Origin: Kocuria sp. | GTDB taxonomy: Bacteria > Actinomycetota > Actinomycetes > Actinomycetales > Micrococcaceae | Length of the DNA stretch: 8,262 nt | Direction: 5' to 3' | Assembly (NCBI GenBank): GCA_030453435.1 | Contig: JAKDKI010000080.1 | Coordinates: 1-8,262 of the forward strand | Shown here: one piece after another, positions 1 to 8,260 of the stretch | Layout of the letters: each line of letters opens with the position of its first letter | How positions within the stretch are numbered: the first letter of the stretch is position 1 | Notes under the pieces: model-generated | Database searches by the model: none | What the model saw: the letters and a program-made list of their open reading frames with translations, nothing else | Told to the model about the DNA's origin: nothing | Translations under genes and position numbers: made by a program

Positions 1-97
1 ATTGATTGAAAGCCATGCCTGAAAGTCTACTCATCGCCGCCCCAATTTCCGCTTCGAAAGGCGGGGGTGGGACTGCGCTGATCGTGAAATGTTGGCG

Positions 98-1477
98 TCA
101 GCGGTTCATCGAGCGGATGTGCAGTACCGCGGCCACCGTGAGTCCCGCCACTACCAGACCGAATCCGGCCAGGATGACCACGGGCAGTGCACCGGTCTCG
201 TTGAGCGGCGCCTGGGCCACCGGCGGGGTCGCCTCCTCTGTCACCTGTTCCGTGTCCGGGGTCTCGGAGACTTCGGGCGACGACGCCGCCTCGCTGGGTT
301 CCACAGCTGCCGGTCGGTGCACGCTCATCCAGTGCTTCATGCTCCCCAGCGGATTCTTGTCGACGTCTGGCACGTCCTGTTCGACAGCGGCCTTCACATC
401 CAGAATCCCGTGGCCGTAGAACGAGTCCTGACCTTCTTCACCGGCGTCGTGAGCGGTGCGAATGATCTGGTTGGCGATCTGCGCCGCGCTCAGTTCCGGG
501 TTCTTGGACTTGATCAACGCGGCGGTTCCGGAGACCAGCGGCACCGTGGCAGACGTGCCGGACCATTCGGCGTAACCGTCACCCGGCATGGCGCCCACCA
601 TGTCCTCACTCGGACCCGCAACCGCGATCGAGATCCCCTGGGAGGAGGAATCCCAGCTCGCCTGGCCCGCGCGGTTCACGCCACCCACCGTGAGTACACC
701 GGGGATCGTGGCCGGCGCTCCCACTTGGTTGAGTCCGGAACCACGGTTGCCCGAGGCCGCCACGACCAGGACGTCCTTCTCCTCTGCATATGCGAACGCT
801 GAGTCCCAGGACTGCGGCCATTCCGTGGAATCCGATCCCACGGACATGTTGATCACGTCCGCACCGTTGTCCACGGCCCAACGAACGGCATTCGGAATCT
901 GCTCGTTGACGTCCTTGACGCCAGGTTCCTCGTTGCCGAGCCACAGGGACACGGGCAGGATCTCCGCTTCCGGCGCCACACCGATCACGCCACCCTGCTT
1001 ACCGGGACCGTCGGGAGTATCCGCACCGTGACCGGTTCCGGCGGCCAAGGACGAAACGAGGGTGCCGTGTTCGGGTTCCGAGCCCAGTCCGCGGTGCCCC
1101 TTGCCGTCTCCCTTGCCGGAGACGTCCGTGCCGTCCTTGACGGTGCCGCTCAGATCCTGATGTGTCGCGTCCACACCGGTGTCGATCACGGCGATCTTCA
1201 CACCCTTGCCGGTGGATTCCTTCCACGCATCGCGCACACCGTATTCGTCGAGCCAGTACTCCCGCTCGCGGATCGAGTCCACGGGAACCGGTACCTTGCC
1301 GTCCGGGGGCGGCGGCGCCACGGGAGTTTCCACGGGGATCGACGGCGCGGGGGCGGGGGCTCCCGGAGGCTGCTCGTTGTCGGGCATGGCCACCGCAGGA
1401 GCTGCGGCGAAAGACAAAACCAGAGCGGCAGCGGCCGCACCCGAGAGTGCGCGGCGGCGCTTCGCGTGAACCGACAT
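98..1477 (-). CDS. Secreted, membrane-anchored S8 subtilisin-like serine protease (mycosin-like layout)
   Basis: A 459-residue subtilase expected to act on the outer face of the membrane. Residues 1-30 form a signal peptide: basic start (KRRR), Ala/Leu core, and an AVA-like cleavage site near 28-30. A proline-rich linker (about 34-66) precedes the catalytic domain (about 73-367). The triad is visible: Asp99 in VIDTGVD, His137 in EHGTLV, Ser309 in GTSATVP; Asn244 in ASGN is the likely oxyanion residue. A Pro/Glu/Ala-rich spacer (about 388-427) leads to a C-terminal membrane helix (about 430-452) and a short basic tail. This order resembles mycosins of type VII secretion, but no ESX gene is in the window, so a general surface protease is equally possible. 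The ATG start is supported by GAGG six bases upstream. It lies 76 bases after ppx on the same strand and may be co-transcribed. The substrate is unknown. Confidence 0.9.
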   Translation of the reverse strand: MSVHAKRRRALSGAAAAALVLSFAAAPAVAMPDNEQPPGAPAPAPSIPVETPVAPPPPDGKVPVPVDSIREREYWLDEYGVRDAWKESTGKGVKIAVIDTGVDATHQDLSGTVKDGTDVSGKGDGKGHRGLGSEPEHGTLVSSLAAGTGHGADTPDGPGKQGGVIGVAPEAEILPVSLWLGNEEPGVKDVNEQIPNAVRWAVDNGADVINMSVGSDSTEWPQSWDSAFAYAEEKDVLVVAASGNRGSGLNQVGAPATIPGVLTVGGVNRAGQASWDSSSQGISIAVAGPSEDMVGAMPGDGYAEWSGTSATVPLVSGTAALIKSKNPELSAAQIANQIIRTAHDAGEEGQDSFYGHGILDVKAAVEQDVPDVDKNPLGSMKHWMSVHRPAAVEPSEAASSPEVSETPDTEQVTEEATPPVAQAPLNETGALPVVILAGFGLVVAGLTVAAVLHIRSMNR

Positions 1478-1553
1478 GACTAACCTCTACTCGACTAGGA
1501 ACGCACCGGTGGGGACGCCCCTGGCCGTTGGAGAATCAGGACGATCGGAGGGG

Positions 1554-2504
1554 TCAGCGGACCAGGGACAGACCGATTCCGTCCAAAATATCGTGTTCAC
1601 TGGCTGTGACCGACTGCACACGGCCTTGTGTCGCAGAGACTACGCGTTCAATCACGCGCCGCCACACGAGGGCGCCGCCGCCGATCACGTCCACGCGGCC
1701 TTCGTGCATGAACCCCAGCTGTGCCCGTTCCTTCTTGGTCATGGCCGTGAGGTCTTTACAGGCCTTGGCGATCGAGTCCACGGACATGGTCGATCCGTGA
1801 ATCTTGTCCGGGTTGTAGCTCTTCAGGTCCATGGCGTGTGCCGTCACCGTGGTGATCGTTCCCGCGACACCCACCAGGTGGGTGGTTTGTGACAACGGAA
1901 CAATTCTGGACACCGAATCCATGGCCTCGTCCACGTCCTGGAGCACCTGGCGCTGCTGTTCGTCAGTGGGAGGGTTGGAGCCCAAGTGACGTTCGGTCAT
2001 GCGAACGCATCCCACGTCCACGCTCTTGGCCGCAGTCACACCGTCCACGGTTCCCAGTACGCACTCGGTGGAACCACCACCCAGGTCGACCACGAGCACC
2101 CGGTCCTCAGGGCTGAGGGGGCCGGTGGCATCGGCGGCACCGCGGAAAGACAGGGCTGCTTCTTCATCTCCGGTGACAACCTCGGGGGTCACGCCCAAGC
2201 GTTCCCGGATTCCGTCCACGAACACCTGGCGGTTGCCCGCGTCGCGAGTGGCGGAGGTGGCGACGAAACGGATCTTGTCGACCTTGTGCTTCTTGATCAG
2301 GCGGGCGTACTCCTCAGTCGCGGTGAAAGTACGTTCCAGTGCGGCCTCGGCCAACCAGCCTGTGGCATCCACACCCTGCCCCAACCGAACCACGCGCATT
2401 TCACGCACGATGTCGTGGAGTTCGGGATGTCCGTTCTTGTCCTTAACATCCGCGATCAGCAAGCGGATGGAGTTGGTACCGCAGTCAATGGCAGCAACGC
2501 GCAT
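1554..2504 (-). CDS. ppx: Ppx/GppA family phosphatase (exopolyphosphatase / pppGpp phosphohydrolase)
   Basis: A 316-residue cytoplasmic member of the ASKHA-fold Ppx/GppA family, which removes terminal phosphate from polyphosphate or converts pppGpp to ppGpp. Visible motifs are the N-terminal phosphate loop AIDCGTNSIRLL (5-16), VATSATRDA (81-89), the acidic TGDEEAALSF (111-120, Glu114/115 likely catalytic), the second loop VVDLGGGSTE (138-147) and GVAGTITT (212-219). The frame stays open to 2648, but the start was set at ATG 2504 because family members begin right at the phosphate loop, and GAGG lies 11 bases upstream. The length fits the short actinobacterial form (about 310-320 residues) without the C-terminal HD domain of E. 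coli Ppx. M. tuberculosis Rv1026 (Ppx2) sits in the same eno-linked position. Which substrate is preferred cannot be told from sequence. It is divergent from the ATPase gene, and the protease gene follows. Confidence 0.93.
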   Translation of the reverse strand: MRVAAIDCGTNSIRLLIADVKDKNGHPELHDIVREMRVVRLGQGVDATGWLAEAALERTFTATEEYARLIKKHKVDKIRFVATSATRDAGNRQVFVDGIRERLGVTPEVVTGDEEAALSFRGAADATGPLSPEDRVLVVDLGGGSTECVLGTVDGVTAAKSVDVGCVRMTERHLGSNPPTDEQQRQVLQDVDEAMDSVSRIVPLSQTTHLVGVAGTITTVTAHAMDLKSYNPDKIHGSTMSVDSIAKACKDLTAMTKKERAQLGFMHEGRVDVIGGGALVWRRVIERVVSATQGRVQSVTASEHDILDGIGLSLVR

Positions 2505-2525
2505 GGGTGGTGGATCCTCGGTTCT

Positions 2526-2559
2526 GTGGGAAAAGCGCCTTTCAACGGCGCGGTCCCAC
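2526..2559. repeat. Two-part inverted repeat just upstream of ppx
   Basis: GTGGGA (2526-2531) pairs with TCCCAC (2554-2559). Inside it GCGCC (2535-2539) pairs with GGCGC (2547-2551) around a 7-base loop, with a 3/2-base internal bulge between the stems. It ends 22 bases before the ppx start codon. It could be an mRNA leader hairpin or a protein-binding site. It overlaps the weak promoter-like hexamer at 2558-2563, so both cannot act as simply drawn. The function is unknown. Confidence 0.45.
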
Positions 2560-2563
2560 TTTA
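2558..2563 (-). promoter_or_regulatory. Possible -10 element for ppx
   Basis: On the minus strand this reads TAAAGT, which fits the TANNNT pattern of a housekeeping -10 element and would start transcription about 47 bases before the ppx ATG. No convincing -35 hexamer lies 16-18 bases upstream, so this is a weak call. Confidence 0.25.
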
Positions 2564-2591
2564 CCCGCGTTGCGCATCTGTCTCGGACGGC

Positions 2592-2604
2592 TTGGTCTGA
2601 CCAA
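2592..2604. promoter_or_regulatory. Perfect 13-base palindrome, candidate operator in the divergent ppx/ATPase region
   Basis: TTGGTC-T-GACCAA is a perfect 6-base inverted repeat around one base. It lies 68 bases before the ATPase start and 87 bases before the ppx start, where a dimeric regulator could control either promoter. The symmetry is seen directly; the operator role is inferred. No regulator gene is present in the window. Confidence 0.45.
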
Positions 2605-2672
2605 CGTGTGAAAAACTGAAGGTCACTAACGATTTCCCTGCCTGACACGCGACAACACGATCGAGACCAACG

Positions 2673-5396
2673 ATGACCTCAGAAATCGGCCACGGCATAT
2701 CCAGCCAAACGTTCCACGCGCTCTCGCCGGAGCAGGCCCTACGGGAGTTGGGTTCGCAAGACTCCGGTCTGACCACCCCGCAGGCAGGAGAGATCCGTGA
2801 TCGGGTGGGGCCCAACCGGCTGCCACCCGCCCAACGGAAACCGGCGATTCTGAGATTCCTGGCGCACTTCAAGAACGTGCTCATATACATCCTGTTGGTC
2901 TCCGCGGTCATCACGGCCTTCTACCGGGAATGGGTCGACTTCTGGGTGATCATTGCCGTGGCCGTGGGCAACGCGGTGATCGGTTTCGTCCAGGAGGGTC
3001 AGGCGGAAAAGGCTCTGGCCGGAATCCGCAGCATGCTCTCCGTGCACGCTTCGGTGCTGCGCGACGGCGAGTGGCAGCAAGTGGACGGCGAGGACTTGGT
3101 GCCCGGCGACGTCGTTCGGCTGGGCCCCGGTGACAAGGTGCCCGCCGATCTGCGCCTCCTGGACACCAATCGCTTGGCCATCGATGAATCCGCGCTCACG
3201 GGCGAATCCGAGCCCAGCGACAAGCACGCCGAGGCCGTGGCGGAGGACGCCGGCATCGGTGATCGCACCAGCATCGCCCACTCCGGAACCGTGGTCACCC
3301 GTGGCACCGCGCTGGGCGTGGTGGTCGCGACCGGCTCGAACACGCAGATCGGTCGCATCCAGTCGCTGGTGGACGATATCGACCAGCTGGCGACGCCCCT
3401 GACCGAACAAATGGACCGCCTGGGCAAGCATTTCGCGCTGGGCATCTTGGTCGTGAGTGCCGTGATGATGCTGATTGCATGGTTCATTTATTCGATGCCC
3501 ACGCAGACCGTGCTGAGCTCGTTCATCAGCTTTGCCGTGGCCACCGTCCCCGAGGGTTTGCCCGCACTCGTGACCATCACGTTGGCGCTGGGCGTGCAGC
3601 AAATGGCCCGTCACAAGGCCATCACCCGCACCATGACAGCCGTGGAGACACTCGGCGCGGTCACCACCATCTGCTCCGACAAGACCGGCACCCTGACCCG
3701 CAATGAAATGACCGCGCGGGTGGCCTCGGTTCCCGGCGGTCGCTTTGCAATCACCGGCGAGGGCTACACGGATCAGGGCACGGTCATGGCCTCCGGCGAG
3801 GCCGCCGAGGAAGCCTCCCGCAATGCACGGGCGCTCGCGCGCGCCGTCGTGCTCTGCAACGACGCCTCACTGCGCGGGACCGGCGAGCGCATCGAGATCG
3901 TGGGCGAACCCACCGAGGCGGCGCTGGCGATCTTCGGACGCAAGGCCGGGTTCGACGCCGTTCCCTACACTCGTCTGGGCGCCCTCCCCTTCGATTCGTC
4001 GAACAAGTACATGGCCGTACTGAGCGAGGCTCCCCAAGGCGAACGTGAGATTCTCGTCAAGGGCGCCCCGGATCGGTTGCTGCAGCGCTGTTCGACCCAG
4101 TTGCCGGACGAGTACGGAGCCACGGAGTTCGATCCGGATGCGTGGGAACGCGCCAACACGGAGCTGGCCTCCCAGGGGCTGCGAGTGCTGGCCGCTGCAC
4201 GGAAGACCGTGGCCGCCGGCACCACATCCCTGGCTCACGAGGACCTCGACGAGGGGCTGGAATTCGTGGGGCTCGTGGGCCTGGTCGACCCGCCGCGCGA
4301 AGAGGCCATCACCGCGGTGGCGTCCTGCCACGGGGCCGGAATCAACGTGAAAATGATCACCGGAGATCACGCGGAGACCGCCCGAGCGATCAGCCGCGAA
4401 CTAGGCCTGTCCAACAACGACGATCCCGTAGTGGTGACCGGTGCCCAGGTCGAGGCCATGACCAAGGAGGAACTGGTCGAGCGCGTCACGGACGTGGACG
4501 TCTTCGCGCGGACCAGCCCCGAGCACAAGATCCGCATAGTGGATGCGCTCCAGGCCCGCCGCGAGGTGGTGGCCATGACCGGAGACGGCGTGAACGACGC
4601 CCCGGCGCTGACCCGAGCCAACGTGGGTATCGCCATGGGCATCAAGGGCACGGAAGCCACCAAGGAAGCGGCTGACATCGTGCTCGCGGACGACAACTTC
4701 GCCACGATTGAGGGCGCGGTCCACGAGGGCCGGCGGATCTACGACAACATCCGCAAATCCGTGGTGTTCCTGCTCCCCACGAGCATCGGCATGGGCCTGG
4801 TGGTGCTGGCAGCAGTGCTGCTCGGATCCGAGCCGCCGCTGCGGCCCACCCAGATCCTGTGGGTCAACCTGGTCACCGCTATCACGCTGTCCATCACGCT
4901 GGCCTACGAACCGGCCGAGCCGGGCATCATGCAACGCCGGCCCCGCGACCGCGATGCCAACCTGCTTCCCGTGTCCCTGTGGTTACGCGTGGTGTGGGTG
5001 GCGTTCTTCATCGGCGCGGCAGCATTGCTCTCCTACCGGGTCATGAGTGACTCGGGTGCCACGGACGCGGTGGCCAGCACCACGGCGGTGTCCGTGCTGG
5101 TGCTGGGTCAGATCTTCGTGCTGTTCAATTCGCGCTTCCTGCACTTGTCCAGCCTGCACCCGCGTGCGATCACGGGGAACAAGGCCACGTGGATCTCCAC
5201 GGGCATTCTCCTGGCGGTACAGATGGTCTTCACTTACGCGCCGTTCATGAACGCGTGGTTCGGTTCTGCTCCCTTGGGTTGGGCGGAATGGGGTTTCGCA
5301 CTGCTCAACGGCGTGGTGATCTTCCTGCTCGTCGAACTGATCAAGGCCGTGCAGAACCGCGGCGGACGCGGGGCGCCCACGTCGGTGAGGCGCTAG
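2673..5396 (+). CDS. P-type cation-transporting ATPase (P2 / Ca2+-ATPase-like family, ion uncertain)
   Basis: A 907-residue ATP-driven cation pump of the plasma membrane. Domains in order: cation-ATPase N-terminal domain (about 14-60, FHALSPEQALREL), M1-M2 (about 66-107), actuator domain with TGES (176-179), M3-M4 (about 253-305) with PEGLP (293-297), phosphorylation motif SDKTGTLT with Asp336, nucleotide-binding KGAPD (463-467), DPPR (539-542), hinge TGDGVNDAP (636-644), and six C-terminal helices (about 696-890). Full length and intact catalysis are expected. Ion-site residues differ from SERCA: M4 Glu294 and M6 Asn732 are kept, but M5 has Ser704 and Met707, M6 has Ala736, and M8 has Gln813. 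The M6 stretch NLVTAITLSITLAYEP resembles a large, poorly characterised bacterial subgroup, so calcium should not be assumed. ATG 2673 was chosen because the N-terminal domain begins soon after; its ribosome site is weak (GAG about 8 bases upstream). It lies opposite to its neighbours. Confidence 0.93.
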   Translation: MTSEIGHGISSQTFHALSPEQALRELGSQDSGLTTPQAGEIRDRVGPNRLPPAQRKPAILRFLAHFKNVLIYILLVSAVITAFYREWVDFWVIIAVAVGNAVIGFVQEGQAEKALAGIRSMLSVHASVLRDGEWQQVDGEDLVPGDVVRLGPGDKVPADLRLLDTNRLAIDESALTGESEPSDKHAEAVAEDAGIGDRTSIAHSGTVVTRGTALGVVVATGSNTQIGRIQSLVDDIDQLATPLTEQMDRLGKHFALGILVVSAVMMLIAWFIYSMPTQTVLSSFISFAVATVPEGLPALVTITLALGVQQMARHKAITRTMTAVETLGAVTTICSDKTGTLTRNEMTARVASVPGGRFAITGEGYTDQGTVMASGEAAEEASRNARALARAVVLCNDASLRGTGERIEIVGEPTEAALAIFGRKAGFDAVPYTRLGALPFDSSNKYMAVLSEAPQGEREILVKGAPDRLLQRCSTQLPDEYGATEFDPDAWERANTELASQGLRVLAAARKTVAAGTTSLAHEDLDEGLEFVGLVGLVDPPREEAITAVASCHGAGINVKMITGDHAETARAISRELGLSNNDDPVVVTGAQVEAMTKEELVERVTDVDVFARTSPEHKIRIVDALQARREVVAMTGDGVNDAPALTRANVGIAMGIKGTEATKEAADIVLADDNFATIEGAVHEGRRIYDNIRKSVVFLLPTSIGMGLVVLAAVLLGSEPPLRPTQILWVNLVTAITLSITLAYEPAEPGIMQRRPRDRDANLLPVSLWLRVVWVAFFIGAAALLSYRVMSDSGATDAVASTTAVSVLVLGQIFVLFNSRFLHLSSLHPRAITGNKATWISTGILLAVQMVFTYAPFMNAWFGSAPLGWAEWGFALLNGVVIFLLVELIKAVQNRGGRGAPTSVRR

Positions 5397-5438
5397 CGGT
5401 CCAGAACCTCGCGCCCGCGGTGGATCGACCGAACAAGA

Positions 5439-5477
5439 CGGCGCCCGCCGCACGAATGGTCCGTGGGGCGGGCGCCG
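5439..5477. terminator. Hairpin between the convergent ATPase and DUF501 genes
   Basis: CGGCGCCCGCC (5439-5449) and GGCGGGCGCCG (5467-5477) form a perfect 11-base G+C stem. After one G/G mismatch the pairing continues as CACG/CGTG around a 7-base loop (5455-5461). It sits midway in the 100-base gap between two convergent stop codons, the usual place for a shared terminator. Neither side has a U tract, so efficiency, or Rho-independence, is uncertain. Confidence 0.7.
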
Positions 5478-5496
5478 CGGTATGCGGTGAACGCGG

Positions 5497-6117
5497 TCAG
5501 TCGGCCGTGCGCCACTCCGGGGCGCACGCGCAACGTTCCTGGGTCCAGGTATCCGCGATGAGCTCCAGGGTCTCGTCGCCCAGAGGATTCACGCCGGGGC
5601 CGGCAGCAAGACTGTGCCCCACCAACACGTGCAGGCATTTGACGCGCGTGGGCATACCTCCAGCGGAGATGCCTTCGATTTCGGAGACCTCGCCGATACC
5701 GGCCTTTTCCCCGATCCGACGCCGCTCCCCCAGGTAATGCTCGTGCGCGGCCTGATACTGCTCCGCCAACTGCGCATCATCCTTGATCCGGTCGGACATG
5801 CCGTACATGCTGCCCTCGGCCTCCAGCCGGGACACCGCTGACGTGATCACCGGGTGCGTCAGGTAGAACACCGTGGGGAACGGGGTGCCATTGGCCAACC
5901 GCGGTGCGGTGGCGACCACCAGGGGGTTACCGCACACGCAGCGTGCCGCGATCTCCACCACGTCACGCGCTGGGCGGCCGAGCTGGTGGCCCACCACGGT
6001 GAGATCCTGCTGGGTCACTGCTGGGTCGTGAGTCGGCTGTGCTTCAGTCACTTGCGTACTACTTTCCGGCGCGCTGCTGGGCCAGGTCGTCGAGGGAGAC
6101 GGATCCACTGCGAACAT
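5497..6117 (-). CDS. DUF501 family protein
   Basis: A conserved actinobacterial protein of unknown function, homologous in position and motifs to M. tuberculosis Rv1025. From ATG 6117 it has 206 residues and no signal peptide or membrane helix, so it is probably cytoplasmic. The conserved core runs from QLGRPARDVVEIAARC (about 45-60) through GNPLVVATAPRL, FYLTHP and the signature SAGGMPTRVKCLHVLVGHSL (151-170) to NPLGDE. Cysteines and histidines are grouped: CVC at 60-62, CLH at 161-163, His168 and CAC at 196-198, which could bind a metal; that is inference. The start is uncertain: ATG 6117 has only GGCGG three bases away and gives a low-complexity Ser/Pro lead, whereas GTG 6051 (184 residues) begins VTEAQP, closer to usual family starts. 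It follows ftsB by 20 bases and is very likely in the same transcript. Confidence 0.88.
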   Translation of the reverse strand: MFAVDPSPSTTWPSSAPESSTQVTEAQPTHDPAVTQQDLTVVGHQLGRPARDVVEIAARCVCGNPLVVATAPRLANGTPFPTVFYLTHPVITSAVSRLEAEGSMYGMSDRIKDDAQLAEQYQAAHEHYLGERRRIGEKAGIGEVSEIEGISAGGMPTRVKCLHVLVGHSLAAGPGVNPLGDETLELIADTWTQERCACAPEWRTAD

Positions 6118-6137
6118 GATCCGCCAAGAGGAAAAGG

Positions 6138-6719
6138 TTACTGCTCTGGCTCTACAGGGGCGATGTCCGGTTCGGTCCGCGGGAAGGCAGAATCCACGAC
6201 CGACTGCCACAGGCCGTCCGCCCACGCGGGCTTGCCCGCCTCGACCTGTTCGGCAGAGGATTCCGCAGCCTGGCGACCCGTCTGCTCGGCACCCAGCACA
6301 AGGTAGGCCCGTTCACCGGGCATGACGTAGAACATGCGCTCGCGGGCCTGCTGCTCCACGTACACCTCATCACCCCAGCGTTCCTCTTGCAATTTGAGCT
6401 GCTGCTGTTCTTGTTCCTTGGCCGCGATGGACTCTTCGAGAGCCGCGATCTGAGCCCGCTGGTCGAAAAAGATTTTCGCGGTGGGCGCGGCCAAGAACAG
6501 GATCAGCGTGGCCACCACAATCAGGGCAATGAGTCGACCGTTGAACGAGTGTGCCGGGGTGGGCGCGGTCACCGTGGACGACCCACCGCCGGAGTGCCCC
6601 GCACCAGAAGCGGGCATGCGCTGACCCGATTCCTTGGCTCGACCCGCCGCAGATGCCTTCTGTTCCGTGCCCTGCTTCTTGCCGGAGAACCGGGGAATCC
6701 TGGGCCTGGGGCCAACCAT
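6138..6719 (-). CDS. ftsB: FtsB/DivIC-like septum formation initiator protein
   Basis: A 193-residue bitopic division protein. FtsB/DivIC proteins join FtsL and FtsQ in the divisome and help activate septal wall synthesis. A long basic, Gly/Ser-rich cytoplasmic tail (1-60) leads to one membrane helix (about 62-80, LIALIVVATLILFLAAP). Next come a coiled coil rich in Gln and Glu (about 85-115) and the conserved DEVYVEQQARERMFYVMPGE region (117-136). The acidic C-terminal tail (about 145-193) is longer than in the short E. coli FtsB (about 100 residues); long tails are common in actinobacteria. ATG 6719 was chosen over the in-frame GTG at 6725 because GGGAGG sits five bases before the ATG and would overlap the GTG. 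It is downstream of eno beyond a terminator, and DUF501 follows closely. M. tuberculosis Rv1024 is the positional counterpart. Confidence 0.88.
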   Translation of the reverse strand: MVGPRPRIPRFSGKKQGTEQKASAAGRAKESGQRMPASGAGHSGGGSSTVTAPTPAHSFNGRLIALIVVATLILFLAAPTAKIFFDQRAQIAALEESIAAKEQEQQQLKLQEERWGDEVYVEQQARERMFYVMPGERAYLVLGAEQTGRQAAESSAEQVEAGKPAWADGLWQSVVDSAFPRTEPDIAPVEPEQ

Positions 6720-6782
6720 GCACACCTCCCGCGCTCCACGGTGGTCCCAGCTTGAGACGCACCTTGATCAATCCTGCGGGTC

Positions 6783-6788
6783 ATTCTA
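6783..6788 (-). promoter_or_regulatory. -10 promoter element for ftsB-DUF501
   Basis: On the minus strand this reads TAGAAT, five of six matches to TATAAT, about 64 bases before the ftsB ATG. The best -35 match, GAAACA at a 16-base spacing, is weak. The site lies after the eno terminator, consistent with separate transcription of ftsB and DUF501. An 8-base palindrome TTGATCAA (6764-6771) lies just downstream of the expected start. Confidence 0.45.
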
Positions 6789-6842
6789 GCGACCCGAACT
6801 TGGCTGTTTCCCGCACGAACCCGCGCGAGCCTCCCCACACGC

Positions 6843-6878
6843 AACCGCCCGGTCCCCCGCGAGGGGAACCGGGCGGTT
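6843..6878 (-). terminator. Terminator hairpin downstream of eno
   Basis: AACCGCCCGGT on one arm pairs with ACCGGGCGGTT on the other, extended by CCCC/GGGG with a single-base bulge around a short G+C loop. It starts 30 bases after the eno stop codon. The transcript would leave the stem with only two U residues, so it is a typical high-G+C actinobacterial hairpin rather than a classical U-tract terminator. It should separate eno from ftsB at least in part. Confidence 0.75.
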
Positions 6879-6907
6879 CGTTCAGCCACTGCTGTGGGTG
6901 CAGTGTC

Positions 6908-8260
<1,353 letters not shown>

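Noticed and set aside
1..97. Possible terminator after the protease gene (CCGC/GCGG near 50-65)
   Set aside because: Only about four base pairs with a bulge and no U tract; too weak to call. No gene is supported in these bases.
1478..1553. Small hairpin GGGG-ACG-CCCC between ppx and the protease
   Set aside because: A four-base stem in G+C-rich DNA is expected by chance, and no promoter-quality hexamers were seen in the gap.
2505..2648. 48-residue N-terminal extension of ppx to an upstream start
   Set aside because: Family members begin at the phosphate loop, and the extension would use up most of the divergent control region, including the palindrome and hairpin.
2739..3614. A 291-codon minus-strand frame inside the ATPase gene
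   Set aside because: It is a His/Gly/Gln-rich mirror of the ATPase coding strand with no family motif; the ATPase reading is unambiguous.
2673..5396. Recent horizontal transfer of the ATPase from a different base-composition background
   Set aside because: By eye the gene shows the same G/C-ending codon preference as its neighbours, and no mobile-element genes or flanking repeats were seen. Only its position and orientation are unusual.
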